Positions 24,755-32,979 of a stretch of DNA of 64,000 bases are shown in pieces (within the stretch, counting starts at the first letter, position 1; every line of letters begins with the position of its first letter). Position numbers and translations under genes: made by a program. The notes beneath the pieces were generated by a model, which ran no database searches, was not told the DNA's origin, and saw nothing but the letters and a program-made list of their open reading frames with translations. The stretch comes from Ruminococcaceae bacterium UBA1767 (GTDB lineage Bacteria > Bacillota > Clostridia > Oscillospirales > Acutalibacteraceae): positions 1 through 64,000 of the forward strand of contig DCGX01000023.1 of the NCBI GenBank assembly GCA_002315505.1, read 5' to 3'.

Positions 24755-25564
24755 TTATTCAGCCGGCTTGACAGTGTAGAAATGAATTATGTTCATATCG
24801 TCTTCCATATCAAGTCCGTGTGAGCCGCAGTCGCCGTCAATCTCGTGGCATCCGTGGTCGGGACAGAAGCCGTAGAAAACATCATGATTTTTCCACTTTT
24901 CGTTTATTTGCTCGCCGAGAGTTTTGTAGAAATCAAGATTCATTTTAAGCTGTTCCATGGCTTCCTTTGACTCGGGACCGAATTTATGCATAAATCCGTC
25001 GTAGTTTCCGTTATAAATAACAATCAGATCATATTTGTCTTCATCGAGAAGTGAAAGTGCTTTTTCGTTGACCTCTTCGGGAGTGTCATAAATGAAGTAA
25101 TCCATTTCCCTCTCAAGGAAAATTTTTGAGATGCTGTCACCTTCTGTCGAAACAATTGCGCATTTTTTGCCGTTAGCAATGAATCTGTCGAAAACAGTTT
25201 CGGTTTTGAGCACGGGCTTCTTGTATCTTTTGATTCCGTGAACGTCGGGCATAACGCCTGTGTACATTGATGCGAAGCATACGGGAGTAACACTCGGCAT
25301 AACAGACAGCATCGGCAAAGCGATATCCGAGTCAATTATTGCGTCAGTAAACATCGGAGTGTATCTCTGATACAGCCAAAGTCCCACAGCATCGGGATTG
25401 TACATAACAAATCTGTCGGGCTTTTTATCTCCGAGCTTTTCTTTAATTAATGATGCAATAACGGGATTGATGTTGTCCGCTCCTTCGCTGTGACCTGCAT
25501 CTGCAAATTCGGTAATTGTCGGTGCGACACTTGTAATACGGATTGAATTATATAAATCTGACAT
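24755..25564 (-). CDS. Alkaline-phosphatase superfamily phosphodiesterase/nucleotide pyrophosphatase-like protein
   Basis: A 269-residue soluble protein of the type I phosphodiesterase group. Recognisable are SVTPVCFASMYTGVMPDVHGI (nucleophile region, with Thr/Ser near the usual metal site), VIYNGNYDGFMHKFGP (Asp-His pair), and CPDHGCHEIDGDCGSHG (DHG metal motif). The usual first Asp motif (DGLR) is not seen and the protein is short, so the fold may be trimmed or the substrate special. No signal peptide. Ribosome site AGGAG. Confidence 0.75.
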   Translation of the reverse strand: MSDLYNSIRITSVAPTITEFADAGHSEGADNINPVIASLIKEKLGDKKPDRFVMYNPDAVGLWLYQRYTPMFTDAIIDSDIALPMLSVMPSVTPVCFASMYTGVMPDVHGIKRYKKPVLKTETVFDRFIANGKKCAIVSTEGDSISKIFLEREMDYFIYDTPEEVNEKALSLLDEDKYDLIVIYNGNYDGFMHKFGPESKEAMEQLKMNLDFYKTLGEQINEKWKNHDVFYGFCPDHGCHEIDGDCGSHGLDMEDDMNIIHFYTVKPAE

Positions 25565-25676
25565 ACCAACACTCCTATAAAATTATACATAAAATTATAT
25601 CACTTCTCTTTCTGTTTTTCAATAATTTGTTGAACAGAAAAGAAAAATGGAGTAAAATATTGACGAGGTGATACGA

Positions 25677-26651
25677 ATGATAAAATTCGGAGTAATAGGT
25701 TCAGGCTGGATAGCCGAGGAATTTGTAAAGGGTGCGGAGCTTGTGGATGGTCTTGAATTTTCTGCAATGTATTCCCGTACATATGACAAAGGAAAGGAGT
25801 TTTCTTCAAAATTTGCGGACGTTCCCGTGTACACGGATTTGCAGAAATTTGCAGAAAGCGATATAGATGCCGTTTATATTGCAAGTCCGAATGTGTGTCA
25901 TTATGAACAGAGCAAGCTGATGTTACAGCACGGAAAACACGTTTTGTGCGAAAAACCGATAACGATTTTACCTGAGGAATTTGAAGAGCTTCGTGCACTT
26001 GCAGACAGCAAAAAATTAGTGTATACGGAAGCGATAATGATGCTTCATTTGCCTGCTGAAAATATTGTAAAAAACGAATTGAAAAAGCTCGGAAAAATCA
26101 CAACGGCACACTTCGATTTTTCACAGCTTTCCTCAAAATATTCAGCATTAAAAAACGGAGAAAATCCGAATATTTTTAATCCGGAAATGAAGACGGGTTG
26201 TCTTCGTGATTTGGGAATATATTGCTTCTATCCAGCGATAGATTTTTTCGGTGTTCCCGACGAAATAATTTCAACAGCAGGTTTTGTTGAAACTGGTGCA
26301 GACGGATACGGAACGACAATACTTAAGTATCCGCAAATGCTCGTAACACTTACATATTCAAAGATAGGTCAGGATTGTTGCGGTTCTCAGATAATCGGAG
26401 ATGAAGGAACGATTACGTTTAATTCTATTTCAAAATTAACAGGGGTTGTACTTCACAAAAAGAACGGAGAAACACAAGAAATTGTCGGCGAAATTGAGAA
26501 GCATATTCTGATGAGTTATGAAGCAAAAAACTTTTATGATTTTATAAAAAATTATGAAAAAAATCTTGAAAAAATAAATGAAATAAACGATAAAATTTTT
26601 AACGTGATTTTAGCTATGAATCAAGTGAAAAATTTGTGCAAAATTATTTAA
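25677..26651 (+). CDS. Gfo/Idh/MocA family NAD(P)-dependent oxidoreductase
   Basis: A 324-residue dehydrogenase acting on a sugar or related polyol. The N-terminal Rossmann domain has FGVIGSGWIAEEF, AVYIASPNVCHYEQSKLMLQHGKHVLCEKPI (the EKP motif carries the catalytic Lys), then the alpha/beta C-domain with GCLRDLGIYCFYPA. The ATG at 25677 has GAGGTG 6 bases ahead; an in-frame GTG nine bases upstream is less likely. It stands alone, so the substrate is open. Confidence 0.92.
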   Translation: MIKFGVIGSGWIAEEFVKGAELVDGLEFSAMYSRTYDKGKEFSSKFADVPVYTDLQKFAESDIDAVYIASPNVCHYEQSKLMLQHGKHVLCEKPITILPEEFEELRALADSKKLVYTEAIMMLHLPAENIVKNELKKLGKITTAHFDFSQLSSKYSALKNGENPNIFNPEMKTGCLRDLGIYCFYPAIDFFGVPDEIISTAGFVETGADGYGTTILKYPQMLVTLTYSKIGQDCCGSQIIGDEGTITFNSISKLTGVVLHKKNGETQEIVGEIEKHILMSYEAKNFYDFIKNYEKNLEKINEINDKIFNVILAMNQVKNLCKII

Positions 26652-26669
26652 AAAAAACACTGAAAAGTG

Positions 26670-26698
26670 TTGACGAATTGGCATTTTTGTGGTAAAGT
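26670..26698 (+). promoter_or_regulatory. Promoter of the 26.8-49.5 kb surface-protein locus
   Basis: TTGACG, 17 bases, TAAAGT, just after the oxidoreductase gene. It is followed by a leader of about 120 bases with three hairpins. Confidence 0.65.
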
Positions 26699-26704
26699 GA
26701 AAAG

Positions 26705-26769
26705 TACCTAAAAGTGTCTTTATAGGTATTGTTGCGCCCTTTTGCGCAAACCACTATATGTTGTGGTTT
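26705..26769 (+). promoter_or_regulatory. Leader RNA with three consecutive hairpins before the EAL-like gene
   Basis: Stem 1: TACCTA (26705-26710) with 26723-26728. Stem 2: TTGCGC (26732-26737) with 26744-26749. Stem 3: AAACCAC (26748-26754) with 26763-26769. They are adjacent, almost without linkers. None ends in a T run. I could not match it to a known riboswitch class, including c-di-GMP types. Confidence 0.5.
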
Positions 26770-26823
26770 CTGAAAAATCACTACGTTTTGTGCTATTTTA
26801 AATTCAGATGGAGTGTGTCGATT

Positions 26824-27570
26824 ATGGCTGAAAAAGAGAAAAACACCGCTTCAAAAAGCAAGATGAGAACAATCGAGCTTCTCTACAGACCGGTGTTTGA
26901 TATTCATTTGAATATGGCGATTGACTTTGAAACGTCCATGAGGATTAATGATAAGGTGATGGGAGTTATGCTTCCGAAGCTGTTTATTCCGATTGCAAAT
27001 AAGTCAAATCAGATTGTTCAGCTTAATCTCTGGGCCGTCGAGGAGGCCTGTGAAGCTATCAAACGCTGTGAGGCAAGAGAGGCTGACATCAACTCTGTTA
27101 TAATAGATATTTCGATTAAAGCGCTGACAAAGAAAAACATTGTTCAGCAGATTACAAAGATTGTTGAAAAGTATAAGGTTAAGCCTGACAGCTTCTGCTT
27201 CAACATTAAGGAAAGCATTTTCGAGGATGTCAAGGATTTGGTCAAGGCTAACATCGATGCTCTCAGAGAGCTTGGGTTTAAGATTTCAATCGACGACTTA
27301 GGTCTTGAGTATACCTCACTTTCACATCTTACTCATTACGATGTCGATTACATCGGAATTCATTCCAGCTTACTTGATGACTTTATGGTAAGTGAAAAGG
27401 TTCAGAACACCATTCAGGGTCTTGTTGATTTCTGTAAGAAGATTGATACGCAGATTCGTGTTGACGGTGTTGAGTCAAAGGAAATGTTTGATATGCTCAA
27501 TAAGATGGGCGTAGATCAGTTTACAGGTCCTTATTACGGAGACTATATGAAAGAAAACAAAATCAGTTAA
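26824..27570 (+). CDS. Degenerate EAL-domain protein, probably catalytically inactive
   Basis: A 248-residue soluble protein with the outline of a c-di-GMP phosphodiesterase EAL domain. LYRPVFDIHLNMAIDFETSMR stands where active enzymes have the EALLR motif. LNLWA replaces the usual N motif, IDDLGLEYTSLSHL keeps DD-x-G, IGIHSSLL replaces the KIDxxF loop (Lys and Asp lost), and VDGVESKEMFDMLNKMGVDQFTGPYYGDYM keeps the E motif and QG-like end. Loss of the EAL and KID residues argues against hydrolysis; it may bind a nucleotide or a protein. The ATG at 26824 follows GGAG. First gene of the surface-protein locus, 12 bases from the next. Confidence 0.85.
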   Translation: MAEKEKNTASKSKMRTIELLYRPVFDIHLNMAIDFETSMRINDKVMGVMLPKLFIPIANKSNQIVQLNLWAVEEACEAIKRCEAREADINSVIIDISIKALTKKNIVQQITKIVEKYKVKPDSFCFNIKESIFEDVKDLVKANIDALRELGFKISIDDLGLEYTSLSHLTHYDVDYIGIHSSLLDDFMVSEKVQNTIQGLVDFCKKIDTQIRVDGVESKEMFDMLNKMGVDQFTGPYYGDYMKENKIS

Positions 27571-27582
27571 GGGGTGATCGGC

Positions 27583-28389
27583 TTGGCTAAAAAGAATAAG
27601 AATAATGAAGCTCTCGAAAGCAATGCTGCATCATCTCAGGACGCAATGGGCAAATACGGAGTAAAATCCGAGTCCAATAATATCCGCAAGAGAGAAGCGC
27701 TCATCAGAGTACTTACCATTATCCTTGTACTTCTTCTTATGTTCCTTTCGGTTATGTTCGCTTGTTCTTCTTATGTAAATAAGGCCGGTGATTTCACCGT
27801 TACTATGGATAAGGATGCCTTTAACATGGGTATCACACTCTGCGAAACCAAGGATTTCACAATTTCATCACGTTTCCTTGCAGGTGAAAAATGTGAGAAC
27901 ATGGGCGACTGTACATTAAGCTGGCTTCCTCAGGATGTTGATGATATTGATGGTTCTCATAACCGTTCAAACGGAAAAGAGTTCCTCGCATATACATTCT
28001 ATGTGAAGAATGCGGGCGAAAAGGATGTTAAGTATACGACGGACATTGTGATTGAGTCTGTTTCACTCGGTGTTGACGAGGCTGTTCGTCTTATGGTTTT
28101 CAAAAACGGTGAGCCTACAATTTATGCAAAGCCTAAAAAAGGCACAACCAATATGTTTGAAAACAATAACGGTACATACGATATAGATAAGCTCTTCGTT
28201 AGTTCAACAAAAATGATGGAAGAAACTACCGAAGAATTCAAAGTCGGAGACATTGACAAGTACACAATTGTTATCTGGCTTGAGGGATGGGATCAAGAAT
28301 GTGTTGATGACATTCTCGGAGGAGATATCAAGTTAGCTATGAACTTCAACTGTGAAGCTCTCGCCGATGGTGACGGGGCTGTGGCCTGA
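27583..28389 (+). CDS. TasA/camelysin-like membrane or exported protein with long cytoplasmic N-tail
   Basis: A 268-residue protein with about 40 mostly polar residues, one hydrophobic segment (about 44-64, ending MFACSS) and an outer domain that shares features with the following pilin-like proteins: FLAYTFYVKNAG, YTTDIVIESVS and KYTIVIWLEGWDQECVDDI. That last motif recurs in the next two proteins (IWMEGQDPNFVDT, IWLEGQDCDCESA). The AWF signal motif is replaced by ACS, so it may stay membrane bound, for example as an anchor. The likely start is TTG at 27583, six bases after AGGGGTG. Confidence 0.75.
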   Translation: MAKKNKNNEALESNAASSQDAMGKYGVKSESNNIRKREALIRVLTIILVLLLMFLSVMFACSSYVNKAGDFTVTMDKDAFNMGITLCETKDFTISSRFLAGEKCENMGDCTLSWLPQDVDDIDGSHNRSNGKEFLAYTFYVKNAGEKDVKYTTDIVIESVSLGVDEAVRLMVFKNGEPTIYAKPKKGTTNMFENNNGTYDIDKLFVSSTKMMEETTEEFKVGDIDKYTIVIWLEGWDQECVDDILGGDIKLAMNFNCEALADGDGAVA

Positions 28390-28424
28390 CAGCGGTTCTG
28401 ATGCGAATTGATATTTTACCGTAG

Positions 28425-28444
28425 AATCAAAACATGTTTTGATT
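28425..28444 (+). promoter_or_regulatory. Perfect 20-bp palindrome between genes
   Basis: AATCAAAACA and its exact complement, 60 bases before the first major pilin-like gene. It could be an operator or form a hairpin in the mRNA. Confidence 0.6.
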
Positions 28445-28504
28445 ATACAGTAAGGTGAGTGAAAACAAGCCTTGCAAAAAATCTGTAAAGGAGGAAAAAT
28501 CTTA

Positions 28505-29404
28505 ATGTTTAAGGGTAACAAGAAAAAGACGTTTTTCGCTGCTATGATTATGCTTCTTGTATCTGCAATCGTTATAACATCTGCATCATTTGCTTGGTTC
28601 GCACTTGGTAAGAATGCTGCTGTTACAAACATTGACGTTACAGTTACAGCAAAAGAAGGTATTGCAATTTCTGCAAATACAACAAACTTTACAGAGGTTA
28701 TCACTTATGCTAACTTGACAAGTACTGAAACAGATTCAGAAAAGAGCAAGTTTAACGCAGCAAGTGACAATCAGAACTACTTCTGTGAAAGAATCAAGCC
28801 GGCATCAACATTATTCAATGTTAGCTCAGGTCTTCCGACATTCGTAAATGGCGGTATCGAGACAAAACTCGAAAAGGAAGGCGACAGCTACGCTGCAAAG
28901 AGAGTTCTTGCACTTTCTGCTATTGAAGAAGGAAAAGACAAGAGCATGGACGGCGTTTTTGCTTTTGATGTTTACATCAAAGCCGGTGTAGCTACAGTTG
29001 TAAATACTGATAAGTCAGAAATCGCAGTTAAGAGCGAAGCAGCAGACGAAGCAGCAGTAGACGAGAATGTTGCAAAGGCATTCCGTGTTGGCTTTGTAAA
29101 TGTTGATGATAACGATGGTTGTATTTTTGCTATCGATAATACTGCAAAGAATACAAAAGCAATCGGTACAGCAGGCGATTACGAAGTATCAGACGGAGCA
29201 TTAGTTTCAGCATCCGGTTCATCATATGCTAAAGAAGCAGGTGTTAAGGGCGTTGATGCTACTTCAGCTTCACAGCTTTCACTTAAAGCTGGTACAAACC
29301 ATATTCGTGTTTACATCTGGATGGAAGGTCAGGATCCTAACTTTGTTGATACAATGGCCAGTCAGCAATTGTCAGTTAATCTTATCTTCGATACAGCTGC
29401 CTAA
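28505..29404 (+). CDS. TasA/camelysin-like secreted fibre protein 1
   Basis: A 299-residue precursor with a SipW-type signal: basic start, hydrophobic core, and SASFAWFALG at the cleavage region. The mature part is rich in Ala, Asp, Glu and Asn with few aromatic residues, and ends with HIRVYIWMEGQDPNFVDTMASQQLSVNLIF, a motif shared with both neighbours. TasA-like proteins polymerise into extracellular fibres. A very strong ribosome site (AAAGGAGG) and favoured codons suggest a major product. The frame opens 33 bases upstream, but the ATG at 28505 fits the ribosome site. Confidence 0.85.
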   Translation: MFKGNKKKTFFAAMIMLLVSAIVITSASFAWFALGKNAAVTNIDVTVTAKEGIAISANTTNFTEVITYANLTSTETDSEKSKFNAASDNQNYFCERIKPASTLFNVSSGLPTFVNGGIETKLEKEGDSYAAKRVLALSAIEEGKDKSMDGVFAFDVYIKAGVATVVNTDKSEIAVKSEAADEAAVDENVAKAFRVGFVNVDDNDGCIFAIDNTAKNTKAIGTAGDYEVSDGALVSASGSSYAKEAGVKGVDATSASQLSLKAGTNHIRVYIWMEGQDPNFVDTMASQQLSVNLIFDTAA

Positions 29405-29428
29405 TGGCAATATTTACTTACTTTAATC

Positions 29429-29486
29429 TCTAACGTTATGTTAGAAAAAAATATTGTGCGTTTGGCGGCGCGTTAACGGTCGCCAA
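29429..29486 (+). promoter_or_regulatory. Two hairpins between pilin-like genes 1 and 2
   Basis: TCTAAC (29429-29434) pairs with 29440-29445; TTGGCG (29462-29467) pairs with 29481-29486. No T run follows the second. They may stabilise the mRNA ends of the two abundant messages. Confidence 0.5.
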
Positions 29487-29517
29487 GGCATAAAATCTTA
29501 AATGGAGGTAAAAGTAA

Positions 29518-30453
29518 ATGAAAAAAACATTAAAAAAGCGCGCGTTTATTTCAGCTATTGCAATGCTTATTGTTTCTGCTATCGTTTTGACATCATCAAC
29601 ATTTGCATGGTTCGCAATGGCTACACAGGTTAATGTTGATTCAATGGAACTCAACATTACATCACTTGATGGTATTGTTTTCTCAGCTAATACAACTAAC
29701 TGGACAACAAGTCTTACATCAGCTGATTTTACAAATGTTCAGTCATCAACTCAGCGTTACGGCGCATATGCTGATAACCACAACAACTTCCCTTCAAAGC
29801 TTGCTCCTGTTTCATCAAGCTGCTTTACAAGAGGACAGTATCCGACATTCTATGTTGCTTCTATTGATGATAAGGGAATTTTGACTTCTAAGAAGTTCAC
29901 ATCAGACTATTCAACAACAGCAAGTGATGTAGGTGGTGCATTTGTAGCATTTGACTTGTTTATCAAGCTTGCTACAAATGAAACAGTAACATGGAATTGT
30001 AATCTCAATGTTAATGAGGGCGACGCAGAAGATGCTCTTTATGCAATGAGAGTTGCTGTTGTTAAGGTTGGTATTGTTGCTGAAAAGGCTGATGCTGCAG
30101 ACATCCAGGCAATTAAGCCTAAAGAAAATAGTGATACTACAATGTTTGAAATCAATAATAAAAAGCATATTGCCACAGCTGGTGTTGCTAATGGTGTTGC
30201 AGCAACAACAAAGCCGCTTGCAGCAGAGTTGCCTAGCTATAATGTTGGTACAGAGCATATTGTTACATACGTAGGTGCTATCAGAGACGTTGACTGTACT
30301 TATGCTACAGATACAACAGCTAAGACTTTTGCAGCTGCACCAGGTGTTACTAAGATCAGAGTATACATCTGGCTTGAAGGTCAGGACTGTGACTGTGAGA
30401 GCGCAATCGCCGGTTCAATTATGAACTGCGGACTTTCATTCAGCATCGTTTAA
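29518..30453 (+). CDS. TasA/camelysin-like secreted fibre protein 2
   Basis: A 311-residue paralogue of the preceding protein. The signal segment reads SAIVLTSSTFAWFAMA, against SAIVITSASFAWFALG in its neighbour, and the C-terminus repeats KIRVYIWLEGQDCDCESAIAGSIMNCGLSF. Between these the two have diverged strongly; both keep an SANTT-N block near residue 60. GGAGG precedes the ATG. Two adjacent paralogues with strong translation signals look like major and minor subunits of one fibre. Confidence 0.85.
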   Translation: MKKTLKKRAFISAIAMLIVSAIVLTSSTFAWFAMATQVNVDSMELNITSLDGIVFSANTTNWTTSLTSADFTNVQSSTQRYGAYADNHNNFPSKLAPVSSSCFTRGQYPTFYVASIDDKGILTSKKFTSDYSTTASDVGGAFVAFDLFIKLATNETVTWNCNLNVNEGDAEDALYAMRVAVVKVGIVAEKADAADIQAIKPKENSDTTMFEINNKKHIATAGVANGVAATTKPLAAELPSYNVGTEHIVTYVGAIRDVDCTYATDTTAKTFAAAPGVTKIRVYIWLEGQDCDCESAIAGSIMNCGLSFSIV

Positions 30454-30499
30454 GAGAAATCTTAACGCAGAATGATTTTTAAGTAATTCCGTCACTAAC

Positions 30500-30522
30500 G
30501 GGTGGCGCCGAAAGCGCCACCC
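30500..30522 (+). terminator. GC-rich hairpin after the pilin-like genes (attenuator or mRNA stabiliser)
   Basis: GGGTGGCGC (30500-30508) pairs with 30514-30522 around CGAAA. It is the strongest stem in the locus, but no T run follows, so partial termination or a 3' protective stem is more likely than full stop. It separates the abundant fibre subunits from the peptidase. Confidence 0.55.
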
Positions 30523-30616
30523 GGATATCCAAAAATAAATGTGATTTATAAGTATTATTGATGGTATTTATAAATGACCTTTATTGGGAAATAAAATCAG
30601 AGGTGAATGTTATTTT

Positions 30617-31336
30617 ATGGAAAACAAAGGAAAAAGCATTTTAGGGGTTATTTCGGATATTCTTCTGATAATCATTATTATCATTGCAATATCAATTACG
30701 GTAATGACCTTTACATCGAAAAACTCGGATTTAGGCATTGGCAATGTCCTCGGATATACTCCGTTTGCAGTACAGTCTAACTCAATGGACTCAGGCGAGA
30801 AATCAGGCTTTGCCGAGGGTGATTTGATTATTACAAAAGAGGTTAAGAACGTTAACGATTTAAAAATCGGTGATGTTGTTACTTACTCTGCAGTCCTTGC
30901 TAATAACGAAGGAAAGACAGTGCGAGGTTATAACACCCATAGAATTTACGATATCAGATATACTCCAAACGGAACTATACAGTCTTTTATAACAATGGGT
31001 GATGCTGTAGGTGTCGAGGATACTATAGAGATTGCTCCCGACGATGTCCTCGCAAAGCAGATAAATTCCGGTATTGATGAAAACGGAAATAAGATGAATG
31101 GAATGAAGATTGTCAACTTCGGAACTGCGCTTGAATTCCTTCAGAGCAGAACTGGATTTATGGTATGTATCATCGTTCCTCTTGCATTGTTCTTCATCTG
31201 GCAGATTTATAAGCTCATTGCAATGTTCCTTGAGGCCAAAGCCGAGGACATTGATGAGGAAACAAAGCGTAAGGCTATTGAAGAATACCTTGCAAAGCAG
31301 GCAGAACAGAAGAGCGGCGACGCTGAAACTAAATAA
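30617..31336 (+). CDS. sipW: Signal peptidase I, SipW (Ser/His) type, copy 1
   Basis: A 239-residue membrane peptidase that should remove signal peptides from the TasA-like precursors. It has an N-terminal membrane segment (about 15-37), the catalytic Ser in VQSNSMDSG, a conserved KIGDVVTY strand, the His in NTHRI in place of the Lys of ordinary bacterial enzymes, GDAVGVED, and a C-terminal membrane segment before a Lys/Glu-rich tail. The Ser/His pair is the mark of the SipW/archaeal branch. It lies downstream of the two fibre genes. Confidence 0.9.
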   Translation: MENKGKSILGVISDILLIIIIIIAISITVMTFTSKNSDLGIGNVLGYTPFAVQSNSMDSGEKSGFAEGDLIITKEVKNVNDLKIGDVVTYSAVLANNEGKTVRGYNTHRIYDIRYTPNGTIQSFITMGDAVGVEDTIEIAPDDVLAKQINSGIDENGNKMNGMKIVNFGTALEFLQSRTGFMVCIIVPLALFFIWQIYKLIAMFLEAKAEDIDEETKRKAIEEYLAKQAEQKSGDAETK

Positions 31337-31383
31337 CATTCACATTATATATATCACAAATTTATTTGAAGGGTGACAGGAAG

Positions 31384-32940
31384 ATGACAGTAACAAAATT
31401 TATTGCAGAATTCTTAAACCAGTTCTTTATCAAAGGAGTCTGGGGCATATTCAAAGGAATCGGGTTGGGTATTGCCAATATCTTTAATGTTCCACAGTAC
31501 ATCAGTATTTTTAAATCATGGGCAGGTAGCTTTACTGCAGTTGACTGGATACTTGCAATCGTTGCAGTAATTGCCACAGTTGCAGTTCTTGCAGCACTTG
31601 TGCTTCTTGTTGTTGTACTCGTTAAGAAGTACATCAGAGTAAGAAAGACACTTGTTGACCAGGAAGAGCTTCTTAATGAGGTCGGAAATCTCAACAGAGA
31701 GATTATCAAGCTCTCATCAGAGAAGGAAAAGATTCTTGCTATGAAGGTTTCACAGCTTGGTCTTAAGCCGGGTGAAAGTCCGTTTGTTGAGTCAGTCGGT
31801 GACGAGGAAGAAGAAGGCGAAGAGAAGAAGGACGGCGACGTTGATATGACCGCCGACGACTACAGCCGATTCTACAAATGTACACAGGTTGACCTTGAGA
31901 TGCCGAACTACGTTGCTCCTGAATTTGATAACGAAATCACACTTCCCGAAATTTGTGAAAGATTCAGAAACTTTGCTTGTTCAAGACTCGGTCTTTTCTA
32001 CGAAATCAAAATTATCAGATTGTTCCTTTCAGCATTTGCATCAACAAGACTTATTATCCTTCAGGGTATTTCTGGTACAGGTAAAACTTCACTTGCTTAT
32101 GCATGGGGTAAATTCCTTCAGAATCCTGTAACAATTGCATCAGTTCAGCCTTCATGGCGTGACCGTACTGAAATCTTCGGTTACTTTAACGAATTTACAA
32201 AGAGATTTAACGAAACAGAAGTTCTCAAGAAAATGTATGAAGCAACATTTAAAGAGGAAATCTTCATCACGGTTCTTGACGAAATGAATATCGCTCGTGT
32301 TGAGTACTACTTCGCCGAGCTCCTTTCAATCCTCGAAATGCCATCACGAGAAGAGTGGGTTGTATCACTTGTTCCGAGCGTATGGCCTACTGACCCGAAA
32401 CACGTTATCGATGGTAAGCTCAAGCTTCCTGAGAATATGTGGTATATCGGTACAATCAATAACGACGACTCTACATTCGCTGTTTCAGATAAGGTTTACG
32501 ACCGTGCTATCCCAATCGACCTTAACAGTAAGGGTAAATTCTTCGAAGCACCATTGACAGATAACCTTAACCTCAGCTACTTACATCTTGAAAGTATGTT
32601 CAGAGAATGTCAGACAAAGTACAAAGTTTCTGAAGAAAGTCTTAAGAAAATTGAAGAGCTTGACGACTATGTTATTGAACATTTCCGTCTTGCTTTCGGT
32701 AACCGTATTGTTAAGCAGCTTAAGGAATTCGTTCCGGCATACGTTGGCTGCGGTGGTACAGAAATCGATGGTATCGACTTCGTTCTTGCTAAGAAGGTTT
32801 TCCGTAAGTTTGAGAGCTTGAACCTTTCATTCATCCGTGATGAAATTGATGGACTTGTTACATATCTTAATAAGCACTTCGGTAAGGCTAACATGAACGA
32901 ATGTAAGGAATATCTTGAACTTCTCAAGAGACTTATGTAA
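31384..32940 (+). CDS. Membrane-anchored AAA+ ATPase, McrB/MoxR-like
   Basis: A 518-residue protein with a hydrophobic N-terminal region (an amphipathic stretch, then a membrane segment at about 55-80), a coiled, acidic linker (about 90-155) and an AAA+ domain. Walker A is GISGTGKTS (near residue 229), SVQPSWRDRTEIFGYFNEF follows as in McrB-type ATPases, and Walker B is VLDEMNIARVEYYFAELLSILE (near 297-318). A sensor-1 like WYIGTINNDDST and an arginine-finger candidate in VYDRAIPIDL are present. McrB relatives power protein or DNA remodelling; here a membrane anchor and the surface-protein setting point away from restriction. The next gene is its likely partner. Confidence 0.85.
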   Translation: MTVTKFIAEFLNQFFIKGVWGIFKGIGLGIANIFNVPQYISIFKSWAGSFTAVDWILAIVAVIATVAVLAALVLLVVVLVKKYIRVRKTLVDQEELLNEVGNLNREIIKLSSEKEKILAMKVSQLGLKPGESPFVESVGDEEEEGEEKKDGDVDMTADDYSRFYKCTQVDLEMPNYVAPEFDNEITLPEICERFRNFACSRLGLFYEIKIIRLFLSAFASTRLIILQGISGTGKTSLAYAWGKFLQNPVTIASVQPSWRDRTEIFGYFNEFTKRFNETEVLKKMYEATFKEEIFITVLDEMNIARVEYYFAELLSILEMPSREEWVVSLVPSVWPTDPKHVIDGKLKLPENMWYIGTINNDDSTFAVSDKVYDRAIPIDLNSKGKFFEAPLTDNLNLSYLHLESMFRECQTKYKVSEESLKKIEELDDYVIEHFRLAFGNRIVKQLKEFVPAYVGCGGTEIDGIDFVLAKKVFRKFESLNLSFIRDEIDGLVTYLNKHFGKANMNECKEYLELLKRLM

Positions 32941-32979
32941 TTTTTATTCAAACTATCAGTGTCAAAGGGGACATATCCA

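Noticed and set aside
26698..26824. c-di-GMP riboswitch before the EAL-like gene
   Set aside because: The leader has hairpins but lacks the conserved core bases of the known c-di-GMP riboswitch classes.
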